64,000 bases of DNA, from positions 365,936 through 429,935 of the forward strand of contig CACRSC010000005.1 of assembly GCA_902651635.1 (NCBI GenBank). Direction: 5' to 3'. Every line of letters starts with the position of its first letter. Within the stretch, counting starts at the first letter, position 1. The translations under genes and the position numbers were made by a program. The notes beneath the pieces were generated by a model. That model made no database searches and was not told the origin of the DNA. It saw only the letters and a list, made by a program, of their open reading frames with translations. This DNA comes from Mastigamoeba balamuthi (taxonomy: Eukaryota; Evosea; Mastigamoebida; Mastigamoebidae). Positions 31,601 to 42,708 of the stretch are shown piece by piece.

Positions 31601-34600
31601 GACTCGCGGTCCTCGTCCTGCACGCTCGCCGCCGTCACGATGTCCGCCAGCTGCTCCGTGTACCGCGTCCTGTGGGCCCCGCGGCAGCAGAGGTCAGCGC
31701 CCGTAGGCCCCGCTGTGCGCACCTGAACTCGGGCGACTGCAGGAAGACGCGGGGGTTGACGAGGGCAAAGAGCGTCCTGTGCGACTCGGCAAAGAACTTG
31801 GGCTTGGACGACTGCGACGTCACCTGCGGCGCGCTGTTCGAGTGCGAGTGCCTCGACGGCGTCCCGGGCGCCGTCGCTGTGCCCGGCGACGCCGTCGGCG
31901 AGGGCACTGGCGACGCCCTCTGCTGCTGCTGCTGCTGCGCCTGCTGCGCCTGTGCCTGTGCCTGTGCCTGCGCCTGCGCCTGCGGCTGCGGCTGCGGCTG
32001 CTGGAGCTGCGGGGGCATGGGAGCGGGGGGCAGCGACGAGGAGGAGGGCATCTTGGGGCTGCCCTCGGGGGCCTGCTGCTTGGGCGGCGCCCTGATCGAG
32101 GGCGTCCTGTACTGCGAGGCCCTGGCGCACCTGACGAGCGACTCGTGCAGGAGCACCTGCATCCTGGGGTTGTCGGCGACAAAGGCCTTGCCGATGTCGA
32201 GGGCGATCTGCACGAGGGCCGTCGCGACGGGGCTGTGCGGCGGCAGGCTCTGCTCCCACACGGCGGGCAGCAGGTGGAAGAAGAGCCTGACGGCGCCCTG
32301 CGCGCCCAGGGGGCTCGTGCCCTGCATGAGCCACTCCTTGGCGCAGCGGATCATCTCGACGACGTACGACAGCGACCGCGAGACGTTGAACAGCGCCGCA
32401 AAGTCCCTGTTGAAGCGCTTGCGGTTCTCGGCGACCTCGTCGCGCATCAGCGGGCGCAGCAGCTCGATGGCGACGGTCGTGTCCGTCAGCGTGCAGGGCT
32501 GCAGGCACAGGCGCCCCTGCGAGCACGGCAGCGTCACCGTGAACGGCCGCGCCTTGTTCACGTAGAGGCTCGCCGACAGCCCCAGGAACTCCTCGTCCTC
32601 GGCCGCCAGGTCCTTCTGCAGCGCCATGTACTTGGCCAGCAGGCTCCCCAGCGACTTGAACGCCGCCACGCCCTCCCCGCGGTCCGCCACGTCCGGCTGC
32701 ACGCGCACACGCGCCAGTCAGCACAGACGGCTCGAGGGGGGCAGAGAGTGGCGCTGGCGCTGCAGCGCACGGGCTGGTCGGACTCGCGCAGGATGGCCTG
32801 GATGGTGCAGCTGACGCCCTTGATGATGTGCATGCACTCGGTCGAGTCGCGCTCGATCGACTCCTCGGGGTAGACGACCTTGACGGGGTAGAGCTTCCCC
32901 ACGGCCGCCAGCCGCTCGGCGCCCGCCAGCGCGAGGAACTGCTGCGCGGCGCACACGTACGCGGGGGCCTCGGGCGCCTTGAACGCCTTGTACCTGTCGA
33001 GCTCGGGCGGCTTGGCGCTCCTGAGCGACGCCAGCGCGCTCTCGCCGAACCTGCTGCCGCTCTTGGAGCTCCTGCGGACGGGCGTTGGGGCGTCAGCGGG
33101 CGGGGGGGCGTGGGGCGTGGGCCTCTGCGGGAGCCGCTGGGCGCACAGGACAGTCTTCTTGGTCCACGTGCTGAAGGCGTAGAAGAGGTCCTCGAGCGAC
33201 CTGTCGAACTCGGCCACCTGCACCGCCAGGTTCTCAAAGTGCTTGCTGAGCTCCATCCTGTAGATCGGCGGCAGCGGGTCGACTGCGCGGGGGCCCGCAG
33301 TGTCAGCAGCGGTGGCCGCGGGTCTCGCGTACTCTTGCGGTCCTGGGCCTCGAAGTACAGGATGAAGAACTCCTCCCAGAAGGGGATCGAGTCCACCGCC
33401 GACAGCGCGCTCATCGCCATCTCCTTGAGCGCCGCGATGCCCGTCTCCTTGAACTTCTGCTCGATGGGGAGCGAGGTGCGGTGAGTGGTGGCCATGGCTC
33501 ACGCGCTGCCGTGGCTGGAGGGACTCACGTCGATGTCCCTGTCCGTCGCCGTCTTGCTGAGGTACGGCGGCTGCACCGAGATGGCCTCAGCCAGCGCCAT
33601 CCACGGCCCTGCGCAGGACCCGTGAGCCAGAGGGATATGAGAGCGGGCGCACTTCCGGAGAGCATGAGCTTGACGATGGACTTGCGCTGCTTGACGAGCG
33701 GGTAGACAATCTCGCGGAGGCTGTCCATCGACATGTTCTCGCAGTACATGTAGTGCACCAGCGAGTCGAGCAGCGCCGAGTAGCCGCTGTCGCCGGGCGA
33801 CCTCCTGCACAGCACGCGCAGCCACAGCGCCGCCGCCTGGTCCGCCGTGCCCGCCGCGTCCGACTGCAGCGACTTAGCCACCGCCTTCTGCATGTTCTTC
33901 ACGTTGGCCGCGTTCTTGCCCAGCATGTCGTAGAGCATCGCGTCGGCCGTGTCCACGACGCTCTGCTGCGCGTCCATCTTCAGCGCGTCCCAGAGCCGCG
34001 GTATCAGCGCGTATAGCGCGTCAAAGTCCTTCTTGCCCACGAGGTAGTTGAGGTGCCGGAACAGCCCGCTGCTCATCAGCCACTGCACCGTGTGCCTGCA
34101 CGCCTCCCCCGTCAGTCCGGCCCTGCAGCGGCGGCGGGTGGGGCGCATGGGGCGCACTTGGAGGCGGAGTTGCCGGCGTAGTGGTGTATGGCGAGCGAGA
34201 TGAGCAGGACGGCCTGCATGATGATGAGGTCGTCGGGGCTCGAGACCTGGCTGGGCGGGATCGAGAGCAGCACCTCGACAAACTCGAGGTCAAAGGGCCC
34301 CGTGAGCAGCCGCACGCCCGGCCTGCGCGTCAGGAACGCGATGAACCACTCGCGCGTCACAAACTTGCGCGAGGCCAGGATGATCAGCAGCACCTGCACG
34401 CGCATCGTCGCGCCCACGCGCGTCCAGTCGATGTTCTCGAGCACCTTGCAGCCCACGTTGATGCACGGCCCGCTGACGCCGTGCGCGAACCGCGCCGTCG
34501 CCGGCGTGAAGAGGAACGCCTGCACGTTGGCCTCGTACAGCCCGCGCGAGGGCTGCGGGGGCGCGATGGCCTCGAGCGGCGGCGGCGCCGTGTGCGCGAT

Positions 34601-37600
34601 GAGGTGCGCGACCCACGCGATGGAGTTGGGGTCGGGCACGAAGCGCTCCATCGTCGACTGCAGTGAGCTCAGGTACGCGTGCAGAGCCGCCAGCTGCAGG
34701 TCCGCGTTGGTCAGCCCGATGGTCCGCACTGCCCGCGCCATCAGCTCGGGGAACAGCGAGAACAGCGCCGTCAGCTACGCACACGCGCGCAACACATCGT
34801 TAGAGCCTTGACGGACGATTGCGGTGGACAGTGCCAACATAGGATAGGGCATCGAGGAAGGGCGAGAGGCAAAGCCACGAGAATAACGCAGCACAAGACA
34901 CTGGGGCTCAAAGTCGCAACGGGGTGAGCAGAGACAAAAGACAAGGCCGCAGCATAACAGCAAAGCAAAGCAGTGCGGGCAGAGCAGGGGTGGGGAGGCG
35001 GCTGGCAACGGACGTTATCCTGGGCCTCTACGCGCATCTGGGTGAGCAGCTGGCCGTAGTTGATGGGCGTGCTGAACCCGAACGCGAAGTAGAGGAGCTC
35101 GTCGACGACCGTGTTGGCGAGGTCAAAGTCCGGCGCGTGCGGGCTGGGCTTGCCCGTGAGCTGCACCCAGCGGACCGCCAGCTGCACCCAGACCTCGAAG
35201 TGCGGGAACTGCACGAGCATCTTGCGCGAGGACAGCAGCTCCCCCAGGTTGCGGTCGAGCTCGTGCGCCCACTCGAGCGCCTTGTGGTGTGCCAGCAGGT
35301 ACCCCCCGTACTCCTGCCTGTGCGGCGCCTTGGCCGCCTCGGTCTGCGTCGCAAACTCCTGCACGGGCAGCGCAAACAGGTGGTATCTGCCGCGCGCCCA
35401 AGGCGTCAGCAACGGCGGGGTCGTCGGCGTATGTGCGCGCACATCTCTCCGAAGACGAGCGGGATGTCTTCCCTGCCGAGCGTCGCCCAGGGGAAGAGGG
35501 GGTAGAGGGGCGCGCAGAGCATCTTCGAGGGCCACGGCGAGCGCGTGAGCACCGCGAGCGCCTTCATCGTGAGCGCGGGGTACGTCGTGGCCGCCCCGAG
35601 CACAATCTCGCCCACAAACAGCGCCAGCTTGTTCTGCAGCCTCGCCAGCGCCTTGCTCATGAGCTGCTGCAGCGGCTGCAGCACGCGCTCGTCCACCTGC
35701 TGCGGCCTGCACGCGCCCCTCGTGCTCAGACGGGTAGCAGCAGAGAGCAGAGGGGGCAGAGGGGGAGCGCACGTGATGGCGCTGAGGAGGAGCCAGGGGC
35801 CCTGGGCGAGGATGGCGTGCGTCTGGGGCTCGCTGAGCGAGTCGCAGGCGTTGAGGATGACGGAGGTGACCCAGTCCGAGGCGACGATGTCGAGGGGCGA
35901 CGGCTGGACGAGCGGCGACCCCCACGAGAGGCCCCCGATGGCCACGAGGCTGCGCATGAGGAACGACGAGATGTCCGCCGTGTTGACCTGCGGGAGCCTG
36001 CCGGGCGACTTGAGCGTCGCGTCGTCGCTGTCGAGCAGCGACATGATCGACTGGTCGCGCTCGGCCTTGGGCACGCTCGGCGCTGTCGCGATGGCCGCCG
36101 ACCGCGACAGCAGCAGCGACCCGAACAGCAGCACCATCCGCTGCACCAGCTCCACCGCGTGCGTGCTGCACGACTTGGTGTTCCTCCCTGCGTGCCCAGC
36201 GTGAGTCGCGTTGCGTCGGGGTGGCGAGCACGAGATCAGGGCGCCGTCGTGAGGAGCCCCACGGCCAGGGCCCCTTCAGCAGAAACAACTCACAATCCCT
36301 CACAGAGCGAACGCGTGCAATTGAGGGGCAGTCTCGCGTTGGGAAACACCGCGTGGCTCACCACCCGCGGCTGTTTCATTCAGAACCAGCCGCCCCAGAG
36401 CACAAGCGTTGGGAGGCAGGAGGGAGAATTGTGATATCCCCAGTTCGCTACGATTGGCAAACGATGGCAGGGGGCATTGTCTCGGCAGAGGAGGCGCACC
36501 GAGGAAGTCGAAGAGGACCGAGAGGACCGACTTGAGGGCGTCCATGTCGGCGCTGAGGAAGATCTTGCAGCCGTGCAGGTAGCGCAGGAGCTGTATCTCC
36601 GCGTACGTCTGCTCGTAGAGGCTGAGGAACACGGGGCGCACGTTGAGCTGCAGCAGCTGGTTGAGCTTGGACGTCAGCAGCGGCAGCAGTGGCTCGTTGA
36701 GGTGCGCCGTCTTGCAGCTGTACACGTAGAGCACGGGGTTCTCGCAGCCGCAGAGCCCCGACACCCTGCGCTGGTCGCTGGGGAATATCCACATCGAGCT
36801 GTACATCCCCTGCGCGTCCCTCTCGCTGCACACCGCACGCACGGCACACACACACCGCGGAGCAGAGGAGGTCAGTGACCTCTGCGAGTGTTGAGCCGCA
36901 CGCAGCAGGGGCACACACGACCACAACACAGGAGGGAGAGACACACACACAAACACGCACACACATCCCTCTCACACTCCCACACTCTCACCCGCCCACG
37001 CGAGAGCAGGGAGGCGCACTAGTTGTGCTTGTGGGCCAGCGTGAGGGCGTGCTGGGACCCCGTGACCTCGAGGGCCTGCAGCAGCTGCTCGAGCCTCGCC
37101 AGCTCGAAGATGGGGCTGTTGAGCACCACGGGCTTCACCTGCGCTCGCGGCACACGCGACACAACGCGGGACGACGGGTCAGAGCGACCGCGGCAGACAG
37201 AGCGAGCCAGTCGGCGGCTGGTCGCTGGGCAGCGAGAAGCCGGCAGGAGGCAGCGGCAGCGCCAGTGCGCGGGTGCCAGCGGCAGCGGCAGCGGTGGTCA
37301 CAGAGGCAGCGCCAGAGAGCAGCACTGCGAGCCAGAGGCATCGAGACAGAGGCAGCAGCGTGGGGGACGGGGCAGGGGGAGAGAGGGCAGCGACCTCCAT
37401 CGTGGGGTGGTCCAGCGCCGCGAAGAACTCTGCCGCTGTGAGCTCCCCCTTGTCCTCCTCCTCAAACTCCAGTATGATCTCCTCCAGCGTCGTCCCTGCC
37501 CAGCCCAAGCCCCGTCAGCGAGCGCCCCGCGTGGCCACCCGCCAATGCGAGCCGCGGCCACAAACACCAATCGGGGAATCGCGCAGGCAAGTGTGACGTG

Positions 37601-38183
37601 GCAGATACCGATTCTCCCCCCCATGCACCCCATGCCCAGCGGGGAGATCTCGCACCCTTGGAGGCCTCTGTCGCGGGGTCGTCGGCGCGCTCGGCAGCGG
37701 CCCTCAGCGTGCTCGTCGGCGACGGGCACGGCGTCGTGGGCCCCGGCGTAGCCGACCCCGGCGACACCGCCGTGTGCGGCATCGTCCCTGCGCGCGCACG
37801 GCCCGTCAGCTCCCGCGTGCCCCGATCTAAAATATCCAATCCAAAACCCAATCGCAAACCCAATCCGAATCCAATCGGGAAAACAAAGCAAACCAAGTTT
37901 CCGAAATCAATTCGATCAATTCGCAGACAACGCAGAAGAATATCTCTCTCTCCCCCCCCCGGGGGCCCCGGGACAGCGTCCCCGCAGCAGCAGAGGGAGG
38001 GAGGGGGTCCTCGCCTGAGCGCTGGCGGGCGGCGGGCAGCGGGGCGTCCTTGGGCGAGAGCGGGCGCCTGTGCAGCGCAGAGGCGGCGGCGTCGGCGCAG
38101 GGGGAGGTCACGGGGGGCGCGTCGGCTGTGGTGGCGGTGCCGGGGGGCTTGACGACGAGGCTCCTGCGCTTGGGTCTGTCCAT
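28652..38183 (-). CDS. EPG5: EPG5 ortholog, very large autophagosome-lysosome tethering protein
   Basis: A multi-exon gene of about 17 exons and ~2,300-2,400 aa (human EPG5 2,579). Segments align in order with EPG5: PFWEEFFILYFEAQ (human LIWQKFFLLYLHR), AAEDEEFLGLSASLYVNKAR followed by C-x(5)-C (human LDGELLDTMPKQYVN), MIRCAKEWLMQGTSPLGAQG followed by VRLFFHLL, then YLAYFEACCAERAALALYVG near the end and a final exon with GGRITGLLRNLRLM (human EERLSSGILGAIGF). EPG5 is a Rab7 effector that promotes autophagosome fusion with late endosomes and lysosomes. The first exon (MDRPKRRSLVVKPPGTA) is disordered. Residues encoded near 31880-32060 form a Gln/Ala/Pro/Ser-rich insert not in animal EPG5. The exon ending near 37070 must use a GTC donor; otherwise a stop at 37021 would split the gene. 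Exon limits are approximate. Confidence 0.75.
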
Positions 38184-38495
38184 ACCGGCCCGCCAGCCAC
38201 CAATCTATGCAATGTTGATTCTGCTTGATTTGCGCGTACAATATCCCCGCCAGATATTTTCTCGTGGTTGCTCGTCTGCGCTGGCGTATCTCGGGGCGGA
38301 ATCAGTTGTGTCTCACGTTTCGCGGTGGGTGGGATGGCGTGTGCCTGGGGCGGATGAGGCGCGGGCCAGACAACACTGGGTGGCCTTTTCCACGATGAGC
38401 TCCGTTTACCGGTCGACAACGGAACCGGAGGGCGAAAAGCACGAGATATTTGCCGTAAGGAGAAATCGTCTGCCCGAGCCCATCGGAACCCACCA

Positions 38496-39902
38496 GTGCC
38501 TCCCCGCTGCTCCTCACGCGACCGCCCTCTGTACCTCCACCCTCCCCCGTGGAGAGGGGGTTCTCTCCCATGCCGCCCCGAATCAACTGACCACCGCCCA
38601 CGGCCCGGTCAGCACAGGAGCACGAGAGCAGTGGGCCTATTTTTGGGTCTGTCCGGGCTCGGCAATACCCCACCGCCCTTCTGCACAAAAAAGAAACAGG
38701 AGCACAGCACCAGGCGCCCCCGAGACCCGTCAACGCTGGCGTCGCTGCTGCGGAAGCTCCTCGGGGGCTCGGGCGCCTCCCCCGCCGCCCCGCGGAGGCC
38801 GGCGAGCAGGGGCGAGGCCAGCAGGGCGCCCGAGCCTGCGCCGCTGCGACGCTCGCCGCAGTGGTCGCCCGAAGACGACGTCGGGCAGGCCGCTGGCGAC
38901 GCCGTCTCGGTCCGTGTCGGCCAGGCCCTCGTGGCCGTCTCGTTCCTCTGCGCCCACGGGGCCCCGCACGCGCACTGCGAGCACTGCAGGCCCGCGGAGC
39001 CGCGGCCGACGTCGACGCCGTGGGACCGCTCGGCCCTCTCGTCGGCCTCGGAGCCCCGGACGCCCCGCGGGCACTCTGTCCACGGCCGTCTCGAGTCGGC
39101 GCCCTTCGCCCCTGCGGGCCTCCCCGTCGCCGCCCCGCGGGCCGCGGCCCCGGGCCCCGCGCTGCTGCGGACGGCGCTCGTCGACGAGGGCGGCGAGCGG
39201 CCCGACAGCGCGCTGGTCGTCGCCGCCTCGTCGCCGTCGTCTGCGCAGTCGCCGGCCCCGGCCATCGGCCCCGTGCGCCTGGCGTCCGAGGGCAGCAGCA
39301 GGGCCCCGGCGCCCCGGCGGCTGCCGTCGCTGGCCGAGCGCTCCGGGCAGCAGAGCGCCCGCGGGATCCCCAAGTCCTTCTCGTGCGCCGACACGCCGAC
39401 GGCGACGTCGACGGCGACCTCGCAGGCGACGGCGGCGCCCAAGCACGGGCGGCTGGCGCCCGTCCACGACCCGCACACGTTCATCGACCAGCTGGTCGAG
39501 CGCAGCACGAGCCCCGGGGCGATGCTGATGCCCCCGCTGCCGCAGCGCACCGCGTCGCCGGCGTCGCCGTCGCTCGCGGGCCCCGCGCAGCCCCGCAGGC
39601 CGCGGGCGGGGACGCTGCCGCCGCTGCCGTCGCCCGTCACGCTCTCCTCGTCGCCGTCGGCGCTGCGCAGGTCGCTGGCGTCGCCCCGCGGCGGCCAGAA
39701 CGCGCCGACGGCGCAGCAGGGGGCGCAGGGGACCGTCGGCGACTGCGCAGAGTGCGGGGCACGCGAGGCCGACATGCTGCTGCTGCCCTGCGGCCACCTC
39801 GGCCTCTGCGAGTTCTGCGCCGAGCGCCTCAAGCAGACGGGAGGCCCGTGCCCCACCTGCAGCGTCCCCGTCTCCGAGGCCGTCCGAGTCTTCAAGATCT
39901 GA
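38496..39902 (+). CDS. C-terminal RING-finger protein with long disordered N-terminus
   Basis: The last ~55 residues form a C3HC4 RING: CAECGAREADMLLLPCGHLG, then LCEFCAERL, then CPTCSVPVSEAV, of the compact type seen in MULAN, neuralized and IAP-like E3 ligases. E2 recruitment and ubiquitin transfer are therefore likely. Upstream ~330 residues are rich in Ser, Pro, Ala and Arg with no other domain. A Cys/His-rich patch (CAHGAPHAHCEHC) lies near residue 155 and could bind zinc. The start is uncertain: 38496 is the first in-frame ATG, but convincing protein-like sequence begins near 38735, and a first exon from ATG 38395 in another frame is possible. It is divergent from EPG5, ~310 bp from its ATG. 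Confidence 0.65.
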   Translation: MPPRCSSRDRPLYLHPPPWRGGSLPCRPESTDHRPRPGQHRSTRAVGLFLGLSGLGNTPPPFCTKKKQEHSTRRPRDPSTLASLLRKLLGGSGASPAAPRRPASRGEASRAPEPAPLRRSPQWSPEDDVGQAAGDAVSVRVGQALVAVSFLCAHGAPHAHCEHCRPAEPRPTSTPWDRSALSSASEPRTPRGHSVHGRLESAPFAPAGLPVAAPRAAAPGPALLRTALVDEGGERPDSALVVAASSPSSAQSPAPAIGPVRLASEGSSRAPAPRRLPSLAERSGQQSARGIPKSFSCADTPTATSTATSQATAAPKHGRLAPVHDPHTFIDQLVERSTSPGAMLMPPLPQRTASPASPSLAGPAQPRRPRAGTLPPLPSPVTLSSSPSALRRSLASPRGGQNAPTAQQGAQGTVGDCAECGAREADMLLLPCGHLGLCEFCAERLKQTGGPCPTCSVPVSEAVRVFKI

Positions 39903-40179
39903 CGAATCAACTGACTTTGCCCGCTTTTCTTGCCTCCTTTTTCGCGCCAGAAATCCCAGATATTGCCCCTTTGAAGATTTGGCACTTGAATCGAGCCTGC
40001 GGCAGTATCTCCCCTGCCGGCCGGGCTGTGTGCGCCGAGCGTGAGGCAGTGTGTTGTCCGTGCTCCTGGGGTCTGGATCTGCTGGGCCCAGATATTCCGA
40101 TCTTTCAGTCTAGGATATTTTTTCCTCGACGGAAGGGGCGAAGGTCGTCGTCGGCGCTCCGGAGCACACGCGGCAGCAG
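39903..40179. other. Short spacer between the RING gene and SPAG7
   Basis: 277 bp containing the RING gene 3' end and the SPAG7 promoter. Nothing else was recognised. Confidence 0.5.
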
Positions 40180-41291
40180 ATGGGCGACTTGCTGGGGTCG
40201 ATCCTCAGCTCGATGAGCGAGACGCTCAAGGCGCGTGGCGCCAAGCCCCTGATCGAAGGTGTGTGCGCGCTCTGCTGCCCCCCATTCGCCCCGCTGGGCG
40301 TTGCGAATCTGCGAATCTCCCTGGAGATACCAGATACACCCCCCCCCCTTTCCCAAGCCCCACGATGTGACGTGGCACGGCACGCGCAGACCCCGCGAAG
40401 AAGGCCGCTGAGGAGCTGCGGAAGTTCCGCGAGGCGATCGAGCAGAAGGTCGCATCGTTTCTCACCAATTATGACGCCAAGAAAATCGGCACGGCTCTCT
40501 CGCACCTCCCCTTTTCGGGCGTCATCCTGACGTCATCCCCACAACATGCCCCGGTGCCCAGAGTTTGAGGAGATGCCCAAGACGCGGCGGCTGATCATGT
40601 GGGATACCCTCCATCCAGACCCCCCAGCCCTCAGAGCTGTGCTCAATTGACTCGCCTCGCTCTGCTGCTCCCCCTCTCTTCTCCTCCCTCTCCCCCCTCT
40701 GGCCCCCGGCAGATCGGAGGTGTGCGAGTCGCACGGGCTCGTGTGCCACTCGTTCGGCGACGACCGCGACTACCGCGTCACCATCGCCTGGAAGTCCGAC
40801 GCGGCGCCCACCGAGGACGAGCTCATCGCCATCAAAATCGTCCGCTTTGCACTTTCCTCCCCCCAAATTTGACTCAATCAATTGATTTGTGCCATAAATC
40901 CATTTTGTATATAACCGCGGAGCAACAGGAGCACGACCCGTCGGCGGCGGCGCACTACGCGCGGGTCAAGTTCCTGAAGGAGCAGGCGCAGAACCCGCAG
41001 GCTCTGGCGGAGCAGCAGCGGCTGCAGGAGGAGGCGCAGCAGGCGCGGGCCGAGCAGCGCAGGAGCCGCAAGACGGCGCACACGGCGGCCAAGGGGGCGA
41101 GCGACGTGCAGCGGCTGGCCGTGGGCGAGGTGGTCTCGCTGAGCCAGCACAAGCGCGACAGGCGCACAGTGCACCAGGTCCAGCTCGAGCACGCAGAGGC
41201 CCGCAAGCGCAAGCGCCTCGAGGACGGCTCCTCCGCCCCCGCCGCCCCCGAGGGCGACGACGACGACGCCCCCGACGCCCCCGACGCCTGA
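40180..41291 (+). CDS. SPAG7: SPAG7-like R3H-domain protein
   Basis: The first exon (40180-40258) begins MGDLLGSILSSM, nearly identical to the start of animal SPAG7 (MADLLGSILSSM). Exon 2 from 40390 continues with a charged helix (AAEELRKFREAIEQKVASFL). The R3H domain is split over two exons (FEEMPKTRRLI, then SEVCESHGLVCHSFGDD and YRVTIAWKS), and APTEDELIAI matches the human APSDEELDSY. The last exon (about 40930-41291) is Gln/Glu/Lys-rich, with DPSAAAHYARVKFLKEQAQ aligned to the human DPQKAEEKRKLKELAQ. R3H domains bind single-stranded nucleic acids. The cellular role of SPAG7 is poorly known. Five exons fit; intron 2 is approximate. An AATAAA lies ~97 bp past the stop. Confidence 0.8.
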
Positions 41292-41387
41292 GCGCCCGCG
41301 CCTCGAGGTGAGAGGGCACAGATGAGATGGGAGAATAGAGACAGCAGAGAGCACAGGGGGGAGGCGCAGCAACAAACAACTGAGCAC

Positions 41388-41393
41388 AATAAA
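41388..41393 (+). promoter_or_regulatory. Polyadenylation signal AATAAA of SPAG7
   Basis: Canonical AATAAA about 97 bp downstream of the SPAG7 stop on the same strand, in the 229-bp gap before the convergent TFL4 gene. Confidence 0.5.
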
Positions 41394-41520
41394 TAGCTTG
41401 TGTGGCAGTGGTCGGCGTGGGCAGAGCGCCCCGTCGCGAGTAGTGCGTGCTGCCGCGATGCTGCTCAGAGAGGGCGCCCAGTGTGGCCAGCAGGGGCGGG
41501 TCGTCTGGCCATCGATTGGG

Positions 41521-42708
41521 TCATCGGTTCGAGCTGAGCAGCCGCCGCAGCGCGCGGACACGCTCGAGCTGCTCGCTCTGCAGCCGCAGGAGGACCTCCA
41601 GCTGCCCCCTGATCGCCCCGTCGCTGTCGCTGCCTCCGCCGCCGCGCTCTGCCTCGCCGACCCGCGCAGGGGCCGCGTCTGGGGCCGCCGGGGGCTCAGG
41701 GCGTGGAGTGGCCTGCGAGCTGCTCGGCTCGGACGCAGTCGACTGGTCCTCTGCCGGCGCTGGATCTGCTGCTGCTGCTGCTGCTGCGTCTCGCGGGTCC
41801 GAGTGGCCCTCGGGCTCGGAGTCCTGGTCGACCCACCGGATCTGCGGGGGAGCGCGGGGCCTGCGCGTGTAGCTCGTCTTGGAGACGAGGGCCAGGGGCT
41901 CCGAGACGGCAGCGGCCATCGGCCCCTGCGGGCCCCTGACCGTCACGACGAGCACCACGCGCCCTCCCACGTGCAGCCGCGACGAGTTGCAGTTCCTGCG
42001 TGGCGCGGGCGACGCCGCCGGGTGCGGTTACGTGGCCTGACTATGCTGCTTGACGGCACGTTTGTTTTGTTGTGTTGTATTGTTGTGTTTGGGTGGTTTT
42101 CCTCCCCCTTGTCAGCGTACGACTTGCACCGGTCGAACAGGAAGACGCGCTGGCCCGAGGCGCCGCGCACGGGCGGCTCCTCGCGGAAGGCGCCGTCGAG
42201 GGAGAGCAGCTTCTTGGGGCGCGTCCTGGAGCAGCGGGCGCAGGGCGAGAGGTCTGGGCGAAAGGGGCCACAGGAGCGCCTTGTGGGAAAAAAGTAAAAA
42301 TAACTGTTTTGCGCACTCTGGCCGTTCTCTTGCCCCTCGAGGCGGACCGCCGCCCCCGCGCACGCTGCCCTGATGGCCTCTGCGCCCAGCCCCTGCTCCT
42401 CCATCCACTGCGCGTCACACACGACGCGCACCTGCGGTGGCGTCCGCAAACAGCGCAAAAAAAAGAGTCCCAAACAAAAGAAAAAAAACGAGCCGACACC
42501 ACAGCGCAGGCGTGAGATCGCGCAGCGAGCAGAGCGATAGGCCGAGTGCTAGGGAGGGAGCACAGGAAGAGGGAAGGGGGCACGCCGGGGGCACCGAGAA
42601 GATCGAGTAACGGGGAATGAGGGAGGCGGACACTCTGAGGGCCACGGGCTGCGCTGCCTGCGGTGCGCCGTCACCGGTCGCCGCCAGCGCAGGCGCAGCG
42701 GCCGCCAT
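41521..42708 (-). CDS. TFL4: diverged member of the putative DNA-binding family
   Basis: Start ATG 42708 (MAAAAPALAATGDGAPQAA) leads into QPVALRVSASLIPRYSIFS, matching exon 1 of TFL1-3, with the donor at the same place. Exon 2 has VRVVCDAQWMEEQGLGAEAI. Exon 3 has PCARCSRTRPKKLLSLDG and VFLFDRCKS. The phase-2 intron inside the K-S codon is conserved (GTACGC donor). Exon 4 (to 41521) has NCNSSRLHVGGRVVLVVTV and SEPLALVSKTS, then an acidic/Ala/Pro region and a C-terminal coiled coil (QLEVLLRLQSEQLERVRALR). It is less similar to TFL1-3 than they are to each other and lies among housekeeping genes, so it may be the ancestral copy. Confidence 0.6.

Noticed and set aside
29720-31726. A 668-codon open frame on the + strand
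   Set aside because: It is antisense to well-supported EPG5 exons and consists of Arg/Gly/Ala-rich text produced by GC-rich codons read on the opposite strand.
36300-36962. A separate gene starting at 36962 with a hydrophobic N-terminus
   Set aside because: The hydrophobic start is intron sequence (GTGTGT-rich). The conserved part begins at the exon GMYSSMWIFPS and belongs to EPG5.
20478-38436. Shared 15-mer GAACCGGAGGGCGAA upstream of CRS7 and in the EPG5/RING spacer
   Set aside because: One shared 15-mer in 64 kb on two strands is within chance expectation. There is no third copy and no consistent distance to a start.
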